From a virus, in IMG/VR virus record IMGVR_UViG_3300032288_004617, positions 1-64,000 of that record: a DNA stretch of 64,000 nucleotides. The stretch is one strand, 5' to 3'. Of this stretch, positions 45,301 through 53,255 are shown one piece after another. The stretch's first letter is position 1. Every line of letters begins with the position of its first letter. Under the pieces are notes generated by a model. The model was not told the DNA's origin. It did no database searches and saw only the letters and a program-made list of their open reading frames with translations. The position numbers and the translations under genes were made by a program.

Positions 45301-47601
45301 TAGTTCATAATAACCATATCCTGAACTAATATTAACAGTAAAGCCACCACCATTAGTAAGATCACCACCTTCCATAAGGCCCATAGTCCCACCTTCTAAT
45401 AGTAATGTTGATATATCAGAATGTTCACCTGTTGGATAAGTTACAGCTAGTTTTCCGGTTATCTCAAACTGTGCATCATTACTATCTAAGTATGCCCATG
45501 CAAAGTTAGGAGAAACATTATTAACTTTGGTGTGATCAGCTGATCCATTAAATGTACCTGAAGCTGTTGGATGTTCAATGAATAAATCCCATGTTGTAGA
45601 ATTATCTACATCCAATGATGTTATTATGGCATTTGATGCAACACCAGAATTTTCCATATACAACCCCATGTCAAAATAGTCAACATATGTTGCAAGAAGA
45701 GTTAGCAAAGCACCATTCACAAGATGAAAAGCTTTCCCTGTTCCGTCTGATGTATGTCCTGAGCCTACTACTTTAACTTCCGAATTTGTACCTGATACAA
45801 ATGTACCTGCAAGTATACCTGATGTAGGTATATTATAATAATTTTCTAAGTTAGCAAAAGCATAAAATCCATTTGTCGAAATGACTTTTACACCATAATC
45901 ATATACACCATTAAAGTCTATATACTCACCATAGAAATATGTATCTTGAGTAATAGATTGAACAAATATACCTACACTACAGTCTTCAAAAGATATTTTA
46001 TGTGCTTGAGAGAAATCTCCTGTATCATCTATTGATAGACCTGCATACCCTGCTCCAGCATTTTGTAAGGTAAGAAAAGATACTTCATTATTTGCACCAA
46101 GTAATATAATATCATGATTATTTGCATCCGGTTGTATTTGTGTTGTTTTAATACTTGATCCAATAATACTTACATATGGATGAGATGCAAGATCAATTAC
46201 AGGCTCTGTAAAAACACCTGGCCCTACTTGTACAATATATCTATTTGTTATACTTGAACCTGTTATAAAATTTACAGCTGCAGCAATAGATGTAAAATTA
46301 CCACCCTTCTTAGCAACTGTAATTATTCTTGGATCTTTATTTACTTCATATATAGGGGCTGCAATAGGAACTTCTGTTTTTAAGAATGTATCAGTTCCTT
46401 CGAATTTACCTGTAGTACTAGGGTGCTCTACAATAATATCTTTTGTATTATTCTCAAAATTAAGAGCCGTTCCATATATACTAGGAGCAGATCCTACATT
46501 AGGAGCATAAATACCTGTAGACCACCTTTGAAAATTAACTGCTGTTAATCTTAATGATGCACCATTCTCAACCCAAAATCCTGTACCACCTGCAGCTCCT
46601 GTCGCTTTAGTTAATAAGCATCCATTAACAATAAATGCACAACCAGGTTGATCTGCTTTAGCAAATATTAAACCTGTCGTTGTAGTTATACCTCCATTAG
46701 TAGATGTAACATTTCTTAATTGCATTCTACCAATACCAGATCCATCATTTGTTACATGGAATCCTAATGTAAATGGATAACCACCATATTTAACATTAGA
46801 ACATTGTAGTATACAATTTCCCCCACTAGTACCTATCGTTTTAGCATGAGTGTAATTGGCCCCAAATCTTACATTTTCAGCATATGCTATTGCATTAGTT
46901 TGTGGGACAGTTGGAGAAGAGTATACAACAGCAGAAACACCTGTGCCAGTAGAACCCTGAACTTGCAAATCAATTATCATAGATTGATCAGCCATTATGA
47001 ATACACTATTACTGCTATTATTAGCTTCTACGATAGTATTCATACTACTGTCTCCTTTAACAGTAACCCAAGATTTCATAGTGATAACAGGTTCTAAATA
47101 TAAACCTGCATTAACTCTAACTACAAAAGGATTACTAGATGAAGCTGTAGTAATACTAGCAACAGCTGCAGCTATAGACGTAAAATCTGCGACACCTGAC
47201 ACTGTATCTACAGTAACAATATTAGTACTCTTTTTTAAGAGAGTTGCCCAACGATCATAGTTGTTTAAAGTTTCAGATGTAATGTATTTTTCATTATCTG
47301 TCCCTGTATTTACTTCTAGTTGTGTAGCTTTACTAGCTGACTCACTATATATCCATTTAGTTAAATCTGAATAGTATGCACCAGCTGGATAATATGTTCC
47401 ACCTATACTACCATACCAAAATTTATTACCTTGTGCATTATCTACAATAAATACATCATACAGTCCTACTGTTGTAGGATCTGGTAATGCAGAGTAGTTT
47501 GCTACATGAGTTATAACAACTGTAGTAGGCCCTGGACCTCCTCCGGTGTTTGCTTCGTAGTAATCAAGTGTTCCTGTAAAAGGATTAAATTTCCAAGACA
47601 T
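42388..47601 (-). CDS. Large tail fibre with duplicated beta-helix, 1737 aa
   Basis: Multi-domain adhesin. Residues 1-20 (WKFNPFTGTLDYYE) form an anchor motif also seen in the 713-aa protein. Two pectin-lyase-like beta-helix units follow: residues about 130-410 (DFTSIAAAVASITTA start) and 425-680 (NFTSIAAAVNFITGS start), evidently an internal duplication. Then come fibre shaft segments: GLTMPSAFTVSNSPITSSG near residue 1180, an exchange-like AITKGQAVYVTSANGTN domain near 1240-1375, and KSDVGLSNVANLDTSDP near 1405, all typical of phage tail fibres. Residues about 1500-1737 form a beta-rich tip. Likely the main receptor-binding fibre. No active-site residues of a lyase were identified, so enzymatic activity is uncertain. 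Confidence 0.85.
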   Translation of the reverse strand: MSWKFNPFTGTLDYYEANTGGGPGPTTVVITHVANYSALPDPTTVGLYDVFIVDNAQGNKFWYGSIGGTYYPAGAYYSDLTKWIYSESASKATQLEVNTGTDNEKYITSETLNNYDRWATLLKKSTNIVTVDTVSGVADFTSIAAAVASITTASSSNPFVVRVNAGLYLEPVITMKSWVTVKGDSSMNTIVEANNSSNSVFIMADQSMIIDLQVQGSTGTGVSAVVYSSPTVPQTNAIAYAENVRFGANYTHAKTIGTSGGNCILQCSNVKYGGYPFTLGFHVTNDGSGIGRMQLRNVTSTNGGITTTTGLIFAKADQPGCAFIVNGCLLTKATGAAGGTGFWVENGASLRLTAVNFQRWSTGIYAPNVGSAPSIYGTALNFENNTKDIIVEHPSTTGKFEGTDTFLKTEVPIAAPIYEVNKDPRIITVAKKGGNFTSIAAAVNFITGSSITNRYIVQVGPGVFTEPVIDLASHPYVSIIGSSIKTTQIQPDANNHDIILLGANNEVSFLTLQNAGAGYAGLSIDDTGDFSQAHKISFEDCSVGIFVQSITQDTYFYGEYIDFNGVYDYGVKVISTNGFYAFANLENYYNIPTSGILAGTFVSGTNSEVKVVGSGHTSDGTGKAFHLVNGALLTLLATYVDYFDMGLYMENSGVASNAIITSLDVDNSTTWDLFIEHPTASGTFNGSADHTKVNNVSPNFAWAYLDSNDAQFEITGKLAVTYPTGEHSDISTLLLEGGTMGLMEGGDLTNGGGFTVNISSGYGYYELPVTDVVLRKDWSSTSITLSANQDRYIYFDTTGALTSNGSQPDTINNILLGRVVTNGTGIELLDEVPAHAEHTSNRFDNLFRSAMGPIYASGSQVTENVTPFHLNVNSGIYYYASNVFSPVGGTNITFVPTLNGVIQTATQTIPLSWDNAGTLTALTAGQYAKHSVYVVGGTGHEKYYVVYGQTTFASLSAAETGVIPIPPTFIKDAVTLIAGIIVTFGATNITEIIDQRPVVGFRSGGTSASSDHLSLSNLTTGDAGHTQFLMLDGSKPMAATLNMNTHAISNITTLNSISPADWFKKGGNAYGADTIIGLTDAFSLNIRTNNLTRIGIASSGEVTVNNLTGAASGVIGATTTGQLTRSVSTTNLTEGTNLYFTDARAISAPLTGYVSAAGTLSASDSILGAIGKLNGNISALPTGGVTSVGLTMPSAFTVSNSPITSSGDIAVVGAGTTAEYIRGDGTLATLPTSASTVSHIVKYGEAITKGQAVYVTSANGTNMIVSKASNTSEATSSKTMGLVTATGILNDQGIVVTEGLLAGLNTNSGNEGDPVWLGVNGDLIFGLINKPVAPDHLVFIGIITRKSATNGEIFVKVQNGFELNEIHNVKIDTGTLANNDIIYYDFATSLWKNKQLTKSDVGLSNVANLDTSDPANITQSASYRFVTDTEKSTWNGKQDALTIGDFTDVGTDGISVTGGTGSVIGSGVNISQQVASATQNGYLSSTDWVNFNSAAPLFIPALPPSNYPSGYHANNGSATMTVMGNVSAATVSGTAAAISISTGSTINRTIRLQVPTTSTVGAKAGIRTASLRHSVGQGFFFSVGWCIQDAAYVAGAKQFHGFLPITTLGTLSNTVDNSSLINFIGVGSDAADTNLQVFYNDGVGTASKIDLGVNFPANRTAGAALTAFYIFDMYNEPGTSTVKYRITNRTTGATAQGTLTTDLPGIDTLLGVQCLRTNGVTALATINQWSHLVAYEF

Positions 47602-47638
47602 ATTTAGTTTTTTATAAAATGAATTAAATCATTTATGT

Positions 47639-48301
47639 TTAGTTATAATTTATTTTTTTAAATTTCCCATTTAATGCTTCGAAAGTTGTCTGCATATCTT
47701 TTGGTAATAAATCTATTCCCATTGCAAACATTTCATAACAAGCTAAAATCTTTTCAAAGTTAGATCTATGATGCGTGCATGCAAATATACTATCTATTCT
47801 ATGTTGGAAACTAACAACTACATCATAACGGAATTTTTCAAACAACTCTATAATATAAGATGCATCTTCAGGACTTATTCCACGATTTAACCAATGATTT
47901 TTAGTTGCATTAATATAATCTACGTGCATGGCATTCATTTCTCTCAATACTAATAATTTTAACTCATCAAAAGATATTTTTTCAAAATCTTTATCTAAAA
48001 ACTTTGTAAAATAAATAGTACATATATCACATTTGAAATTGGTGAAATCTATACACATCCTTGTCTTAACTGCATCATAATCTCCATGAGTGTAAAATTT
48101 CATGAAGAATACTTCTTTTTTGACTCTTTCTATAGTAGAAAATATATTGTGACATTTTAAATCCTTAATGTCTTCTTTAGATTCTCTTTTAAAGATTAAT
48201 TTAGATATATCTTTATGAAAATAGTAAACTAAAATTCCAAAAATAATAACTGTAAAAAGTAAGTAAGGTGGTAAATTGATGTGTCCAAGAAAGTCAAACA
48301 T
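47639..48301 (-). CDS. Membrane-anchored protein, 220 aa
   Basis: An N-terminal transmembrane helix at residues 12-29 (YLLFTVIIFGILVYYF) is followed by a basic stretch and a soluble helical domain with several Cys and His residues (HNIFSTIERV; KCDICTIYF; IFACTHHRSNF). The topology puts the soluble domain in the cytoplasm by the positive-inside rule. Family not recognised. It sits between fibre genes and the lysis cassette, so a role in lysis timing, superinfection exclusion or assembly is possible, but nothing in the sequence decides this. Confidence 0.65.
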   Translation of the reverse strand: MFDFLGHINLPPYLLFTVIIFGILVYYFHKDISKLIFKRESKEDIKDLKCHNIFSTIERVKKEVFFMKFYTHGDYDAVKTRMCIDFTNFKCDICTIYFTKFLDKDFEKISFDELKLLVLREMNAMHVDYINATKNHWLNRGISPEDASYIIELFEKFRYDVVVSFQHRIDSIFACTHHRSNFEKILACYEMFAMGIDLLPKDMQTTFEALNGKFKKINYN

Positions 48302-48360
48302 TTTAATTATTAAAATAAAGTTGTTGTAATAGGTTTTTTATTTTTTATAATGTATATATT

Positions 48361-48705
48361 TTATACCGGCACTTTAGCATCAATTAATTCTTGTACCTTT
48401 ACTTCAATAGCTAACCTCATGTTGTGTAGAGTTGTCATTAAGTCAGGATGTTCAACTTTAATACTAGCTAAAGTAATAGGAGCATGATCATCACCTGGGT
48501 TCTGGCACAATATACGTGATTCGCACATATGCTGATCTTCTGTCAACTGTACTACTACTTTCTCAAAAGTAATACCGTATGTAGCTTCAAATTCTTCCTT
48601 AATAGGTAAGATGATATCTAATACGTCTACTTGATAATGCTCTTCGTTGAACATTGAAAACACTTCATTCTTAACGAAGTCTACTGTTATGTTTTGTAAT
48701 TCCAT
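48361..48705 (-). CDS. Hypothetical 114-aa protein
   Basis: Small acidic soluble protein with helical and beta segments; conspicuous motif CESRILCQNPGDD around residues 66-78. No signal peptide, membrane helix or known domain was recognised. It lies between the membrane-anchored 220-aa protein and a beta-helix adhesin, 14 bases after the latter. Confidence 0.6.
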   Translation of the reverse strand: MELQNITVDFVKNEVFSMFNEEHYQVDVLDIILPIKEEFEATYGITFEKVVVQLTEDQHMCESRILCQNPGDDHAPITLASIKVEHPDLMTTLHNMRLAIEVKVQELIDAKVPV

Positions 48706-48719
48706 AATTCTTAATTTAC

Positions 48720-50330
48720 TTATCTTACATTTGTATCTACTATTCTATTTGCTCCTGTCCCTACTTGCCAAGTTATTGTTCCTGTATCTGCTGTATTTGA
48801 AACAACATTACCGTATATTTTACCAGTCATTGATCCTGTTGCTTTAATTGCAGCACTATCTGAAGAACCACAATAAAAAGAAGCTGATGAATGAAGTATC
48901 AATGTACCACCTGTCCAATCTATGCAAGGGTAAGTTCCACTTGTATTAGCTGTGTTTAAGTTCTTGATAGGTCCTAGTATTCTAAGCGTTCCTGCTGTTA
49001 ATGATATTGTACCATTATAACCAGCTCCACCATTATTTGCACCAGTATAGTAACTGTATAAACTAACATCTGCTGTTCCTGATACAGTAAGTTTATTATA
49101 TATATGCCCAAAATCTTGGATTATAGCAACACCTCCTGAAATAGTAGCACCTGAAAAATCACCTCTACCTGAGTATCTAATAACTCCATTAAATCTACCA
49201 CCTGATTGCACTAGTGCTCCTGTAACTTCTCCGTGAAATTCACCAGCTCTTAAATCTAAATAAATACAAGTACCTGTAAATTTAAGTACATCAGCGTACA
49301 TTGTAACTTTAGACCATATAATACTAGAATTTACAATAGCACCTGATGCAAGTTCTAGTGTCATTATTTTAGTACCTGTAGCTGATATTTCCATCATACC
49401 ACTAGGAGCATTGATGTTGAAATAAGACAAGTTAGCATAACTATCTCCATCTAAAAAGAATGAAGATCCACTTCCTCCTGGAATGTAAGAAACACCGTTA
49501 AAAGATATTCTTGAATTATAACTTGTATAATCCGCAAGAATTGCTGTAGATGTAGATGATTTAACATTAATAGTATTTATTCTTCCTATTGTTTCTGGAG
49601 CTCCTATATAAATAGCATATGTAGAAGTAGATTGACAATTTCGAAAATCTATATCCATCAACAATCCTGCCCCACTAGTATAGAAAGCTGAACCGTTTGT
49701 GGATATTACATTATTAATTTTAACACTGTTAGTATTTAAAGCAGTATATGTTCCTGCTGTACAGTTTGTTCTTATTGTGTGAGTTGTGCTAGAAGAAGCA
49801 TATATTGCTTCAAAAGTAGTGTCTACATTCATTCTTGATCCTTCAATAATATAGACATTAGTTGCAACGTTAGAAGTAGAAAATTTACCATATCCGTATA
49901 CATTTGTACTAGAAGTAAATGCATTATTTCTAAACATTGGTCCTGTTGTAGATTTACTTAAAATAGCACCTGGATGAAAATACCAATTGATACCATCTTT
50001 TAATAAACCATTAGCTGCTGTAGTTGTTGTAGTGTAAGTTCCTGGATAAACAACAATCATATCTCCAGGCGTAGAAGCAGCAAAAGCTAAATCTACAGTA
50101 GCGTAATAAACTGGTAAACCATTATCATGAGGTACAACAGCTATAAGACCTCCTGCTGTACCAAAAGCATCAACAATAGCACCTGAAGAATCTTTCTTTC
50201 TAACAAGATAGTTCATATCTATTTGCTCAAAGTAACAGTTATTAGGTAAACCTGCGTGATCTGCAGAACTTCCTACTTGTCTAGTAACAGGAAAAGGACC
50301 ACCTGTTTTATTTATAATTTCTATAGCCAT
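48720..50330 (-). CDS. Beta-helix tail spike/fibre protein, 536 aa
   Basis: Right-handed beta-helix type adhesin. After an N-terminal segment (MAIEIINKTGGPFPVTRQVG) the region near residues 95-150 (MIVVYPGTYTTTTTAANG, then INWYFHPGAILSK) is the typical first turn of pectate-lyase-like phage proteins, and Gly/Asn/Thr-rich coils continue to the end. It is paralogous to the 713-aa protein encoded immediately upstream, which has the matching VFPGSYTVTTTATNG. Likely receptor binding, perhaps with glycan recognition; no catalytic residues can be assigned by eye. Confidence 0.78.
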   Translation of the reverse strand: MAIEIINKTGGPFPVTRQVGSSADHAGLPNNCYFEQIDMNYLVRKKDSSGAIVDAFGTAGGLIAVVPHDNGLPVYYATVDLAFAASTPGDMIVVYPGTYTTTTTAANGLLKDGINWYFHPGAILSKSTTGPMFRNNAFTSSTNVYGYGKFSTSNVATNVYIIEGSRMNVDTTFEAIYASSSTTHTIRTNCTAGTYTALNTNSVKINNVISTNGSAFYTSGAGLLMDIDFRNCQSTSTYAIYIGAPETIGRINTINVKSSTSTAILADYTSYNSRISFNGVSYIPGGSGSSFFLDGDSYANLSYFNINAPSGMMEISATGTKIMTLELASGAIVNSSIIWSKVTMYADVLKFTGTCIYLDLRAGEFHGEVTGALVQSGGRFNGVIRYSGRGDFSGATISGGVAIIQDFGHIYNKLTVSGTADVSLYSYYTGANNGGAGYNGTISLTAGTLRILGPIKNLNTANTSGTYPCIDWTGGTLILHSSASFYCGSSDSAAIKATGSMTGKIYGNVVSNTADTGTITWQVGTGANRIVDTNVR

Positions 50331-50340
50331 AATTCTTGTT

Positions 50341-52482
50341 TTATTCTACGTCAGCATCTTCTATAATAGTACCACCTGTAATGTTTGTCAACGCATAACT
50401 ATTCTCTCTTATAATACTACCTGTTAGATTTATTAATGAATTATTAGTAAATGGAGTACCTGCGATATCTGACTCTATATAAAAGTAAAGATCTGTACCT
50501 GGGGTGTCTTGGGAAGCAGTGAGATCTAACGTTCCTGAAGCATTTATTAATGCCGCCATTCTTTGTGCAAGTAATTGACGAGTGTTATATGTTGCTACAT
50601 CACTTTCAGTAAAAGTTTCACCTAAACCTGTACCATCGTTTAGGTCAACTGATGTTGAAACAACACTATCAACAATATATTTTCTTTTAGCTTTTTTAGC
50701 AGAAGTTAAACCTGTAATTCTATTAGTATTTAAACCACCTGTAAGTACTTTAATATCTCTGTTTGCACCACCAACAATAATAGGTGGAACTTCTACGTTT
50801 GATGTAAGTAATACTGCACCGTTACATACTAAAGTACCACCGTTGTAAGTAACACAAGTACCTGTAGCTTGAGCTGTAAGAAGATTTTTAATTCTTCCGT
50901 TGATTACTAACTTACCTGAGTTTAATGTAAATGCATCTCTATTTCCTAAATAGTCAGTACCTCCATATTCAAATTCACCATTTACTACTACAGTTCCACC
51001 TGCAATAATTCTTGCTCCAAGAGTGAATACATTAGAACCATTGCCCCAAAGTATTGTTTTACCCCCTGTAGCATTTAAGGCGAATGAGTAACCGTGGTAT
51101 GGTAATTCTATATTTGCAAAACCTCCTGTAATAGTATGATTAGCATTTGTTCCACTATCTGCTTTATAGGAAACTGTTCCCCCATTTATAGTAGCATAGC
51201 CAACAGTACCCCCTTTGAAATTACCACCTGTATTATACAAATAAGCACAAGTACCATTATGATTAAAGTTTCCACCACTAGTCATTGCTATACCGTTAGC
51301 ATAGCCAGTAACAGTAATATCTACTGCACCTCCATTAGTTCCATAACCATAAACAGAACCAACAGCTCTACCTACGTTAAATGTGCCATTTATAATTTGA
51401 TACATAGCACCTACAGCATCGGCAGTAGTAGACTGTAATAAGCTAGCATTTACTGTAATATATGTGCTACCACTATTGAATCTTATAGCTGATCCTGCAG
51501 TACATCTGAATGTATGTGTATTTACTAATACATTACTTTGGTAAGCAATATATAATAAGTGACTTCCTGATGCAATAGCGTGTCTTACATTATATACGGC
51601 AAATGCATTATTATATATTGAGAAAGTAGCTGCTACAACTGTCTGTTGTACAAAATCTGCTTCAAAAGTAAAATCTAGGGATATACTTGTGCTATCATCA
51701 CCTGCCCAATGAACACCTTGAGTACCACCTGTTTTGTAGAAAGTACCTTTACCATAAACATTACAAGTACTAGCTAATCCCGACAAACTAAACATCCATC
51801 CGTTAGTTACCTTTGTTATAACAGCACCCGGATAAAAGAACCAATTTACACCTGATTTAGCAATACCATTAGTAGCAGTAGTTGTTACAGTATATGATCC
51901 TGGGAATACAAATATAGTGTCTCCGAATACAGCAGCATCTCTTGCTAATTCTAATGTTGTATAGTAAGTGAATATTCCAGTTGTTTGGTTTGGAATACCT
52001 ACCTTTCCTCCTAACGTAATTGTTGCCCAAGTATTATCTCCTCTTAGAAAAGTTGTATTATCCCTTGTCCCTGATAACCCTAGACGGTTCACATTTACTA
52101 CACCTGTTGCTAGATTAGCAGCATTTATTCCTGTAATATTTAAGCCATTACCTGTAAATGTAGTTGCTCTTAATGGGCCTAAATGCTGAATAGCTGCTGT
52201 CTTATTTCCTCCTGCATCTACTGTTGTTCCTAATAAATAAAAAGGTGTAGATGGAACAGTTACAGGTGCATATGTAATATAAGAAGTGCCACTGTAAATC
52301 CAAGTACTTGCATCAACTGAAGATACATATAGTACATCTGCTGTTGCAGGTGTATTAGGATCAAAAATTACTCCAGGTGATGTTGGTGTCAATTGATCAA
52401 AATTTACAACCTCAGATGGTGTTACTACCGGTAATTGATAATAATCATGCTTACCTGTTATAGGATTAATTTTATAAGCCAT
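50341..52482 (-). CDS. Beta-helix tail spike/fibre protein, 713 aa
   Basis: Begins with the anchor motif YKINPITGKHDYYQ, shared in pattern with the 1737-aa fibre, then a short shaft segment with a GLNITGINAANLATG stretch typical of tail fibres. A beta-helix occupies roughly residues 170-580 (IFVFPGSYTVTTTATNG, then VNWFFYPGAVITK), paralogous to the 536-aa protein. The C-terminal 120 residues (KAKRKYIVDSVVSTSVD onward) look like a separate trimerisation or tip domain. Ten bases separate it from the 536-aa gene. Probable receptor-binding protein. Confidence 0.78.
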   Translation of the reverse strand: MAYKINPITGKHDYYQLPVVTPSEVVNFDQLTPTSPGVIFDPNTPATADVLYVSSVDASTWIYSGTSYITYAPVTVPSTPFYLLGTTVDAGGNKTAAIQHLGPLRATTFTGNGLNITGINAANLATGVVNVNRLGLSGTRDNTTFLRGDNTWATITLGGKVGIPNQTTGIFTYYTTLELARDAAVFGDTIFVFPGSYTVTTTATNGIAKSGVNWFFYPGAVITKVTNGWMFSLSGLASTCNVYGKGTFYKTGGTQGVHWAGDDSTSISLDFTFEADFVQQTVVAATFSIYNNAFAVYNVRHAIASGSHLLYIAYQSNVLVNTHTFRCTAGSAIRFNSGSTYITVNASLLQSTTADAVGAMYQIINGTFNVGRAVGSVYGYGTNGGAVDITVTGYANGIAMTSGGNFNHNGTCAYLYNTGGNFKGGTVGYATINGGTVSYKADSGTNANHTITGGFANIELPYHGYSFALNATGGKTILWGNGSNVFTLGARIIAGGTVVVNGEFEYGGTDYLGNRDAFTLNSGKLVINGRIKNLLTAQATGTCVTYNGGTLVCNGAVLLTSNVEVPPIIVGGANRDIKVLTGGLNTNRITGLTSAKKAKRKYIVDSVVSTSVDLNDGTGLGETFTESDVATYNTRQLLAQRMAALINASGTLDLTASQDTPGTDLYFYIESDIAGTPFTNNSLINLTGSIIRENSYALTNITGGTIIEDADVE

Positions 52483-52488
52483 GGTCTA

Positions 52489-52779
52489 TTATGAATAAGC
52501 TATATTAGTCACATTTGAACCATTTATTGCAGAGTTGATATAAGTAAATATCTCTGTAATAGTTTCAACACCATTTGGTGTAGTACCTGAATGAAGTATG
52601 CTGATAACATTATCTGTACCAACTGGATCATAGGTTAAGGCTCTATTATAATTCGAAGAAGCTTGAATTCTTGCCATTTTTGAAGACTCTTCTAAAAGTA
52701 ACTCTTTAACTAAACATAATTGTTTATTTAATGATTGCATTGTATGAAATGCATTAGGATCTAATTTTGTATATTTCAT
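52489..52779 (-). CDS. Hypothetical 96-aa protein
   Basis: Small helical protein with an N-terminal coiled-coil-like segment (MQSLNKQLCLVKELLLEES) and a C-terminal region around LHSGTTPNGVETITEIF. First gene after a terminator-promoter cassette, and six bases upstream of the 713-aa adhesin, with which it is probably co-expressed. It may help fibre assembly or attachment; family not recognised. Confidence 0.62.
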   Translation of the reverse strand: MKYTKLDPNAFHTMQSLNKQLCLVKELLLEESSKMARIQASSNYNRALTYDPVGTDNVISILHSGTTPNGVETITEIFTYINSAINGSNVTNIAYS

Positions 52780-52812
52780 AAAAATTGTTTTAGTTCTGAG
52801 GTTTTAGAGTTT

Positions 52813-52844
52813 CAAATTTACTCTAAAATTGAGTAGTCAACAAA
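52813..52844 (-). promoter_or_regulatory. Promoter, TTTG-N20-TAAATTTG
   Basis: TTTG (52844-52841), 20 bases, TAAATTTG (52820-52813) on the minus strand. It is preceded by GTTTTAAGAAAGTCTATGAT, an extension shared with sites at 56.5 and 60.5 kb, and by a terminator. Transcription would start about 30 bases before the 96-aa gene; the early leader contains CTAAAACCTCA as at 56.48 kb. Confidence 0.8.
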
Positions 52845-52861
52845 ATCATAGACTTTCTTAA

Positions 52862-52892
52862 AACAAAAAAAAAGAGAGGCGGTTACCTCCCT
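52862..52892 (-). terminator. Intrinsic terminator (repeat copy A)
   Basis: Minus-strand stem GGGAGG (52892-52887), loop TAACCG, CCTCTC (52880-52875), followed by a run of nine T. Core identical to the terminator at 56.55 kb. It ends the unit with the 521- and 110-aa genes. Confidence 0.85.
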
Positions 52893-52918
52893 TTATTTTC
52901 ATATTTTAAATTTACTAC

Positions 52919-53251
52919 TTATTGAATATGTTTTTCTATAAGTGATTGGAAATTGTTATAGATTGTTTTCTCAGCAGTTGTTAGTGCATCATATCCACCT
53001 TCAACTAGCCAGTCGTTTACTCTGATTGTAGCTACAGATAATGCTTCAGAATTTACTGATCCATCAATATAATCAGTCATGTAAGCAGAAGCAATTCCAT
53101 CGACAAACTTATTGTAAATAGTCAAATCTTTTTTTACAAGATCTGTTACTTCAAGAAAGCTTGTATTGTCATTTAAAAAATCACATTCAACAGATGTATC
53201 GAAGTCTCCTGCTAAAGATTTTACTTTGTATGTTAATTTAATTATATTCAT
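52919..53251 (-). CDS. Hypothetical 110-aa protein
   Basis: Small acidic protein. The N-terminal half is beta-type (MNIIKLTYKVKSLAGDF) and the C-terminal half helical (LTTAEKTIYNNFQSLIEKHI). It follows the 521-aa fibre by four bases and precedes a terminator. No family recognised; a fibre-associated or chaperone role is possible. Confidence 0.62.
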   Translation of the reverse strand: MNIIKLTYKVKSLAGDFDTSVECDFLNDNTSFLEVTDLVKKDLTIYNKFVDGIASAYMTDYIDGSVNSEALSVATIRVNDWLVEGGYDALTTAEKTIYNNFQSLIEKHIQ

Positions 53252-53255
53252 TTTT

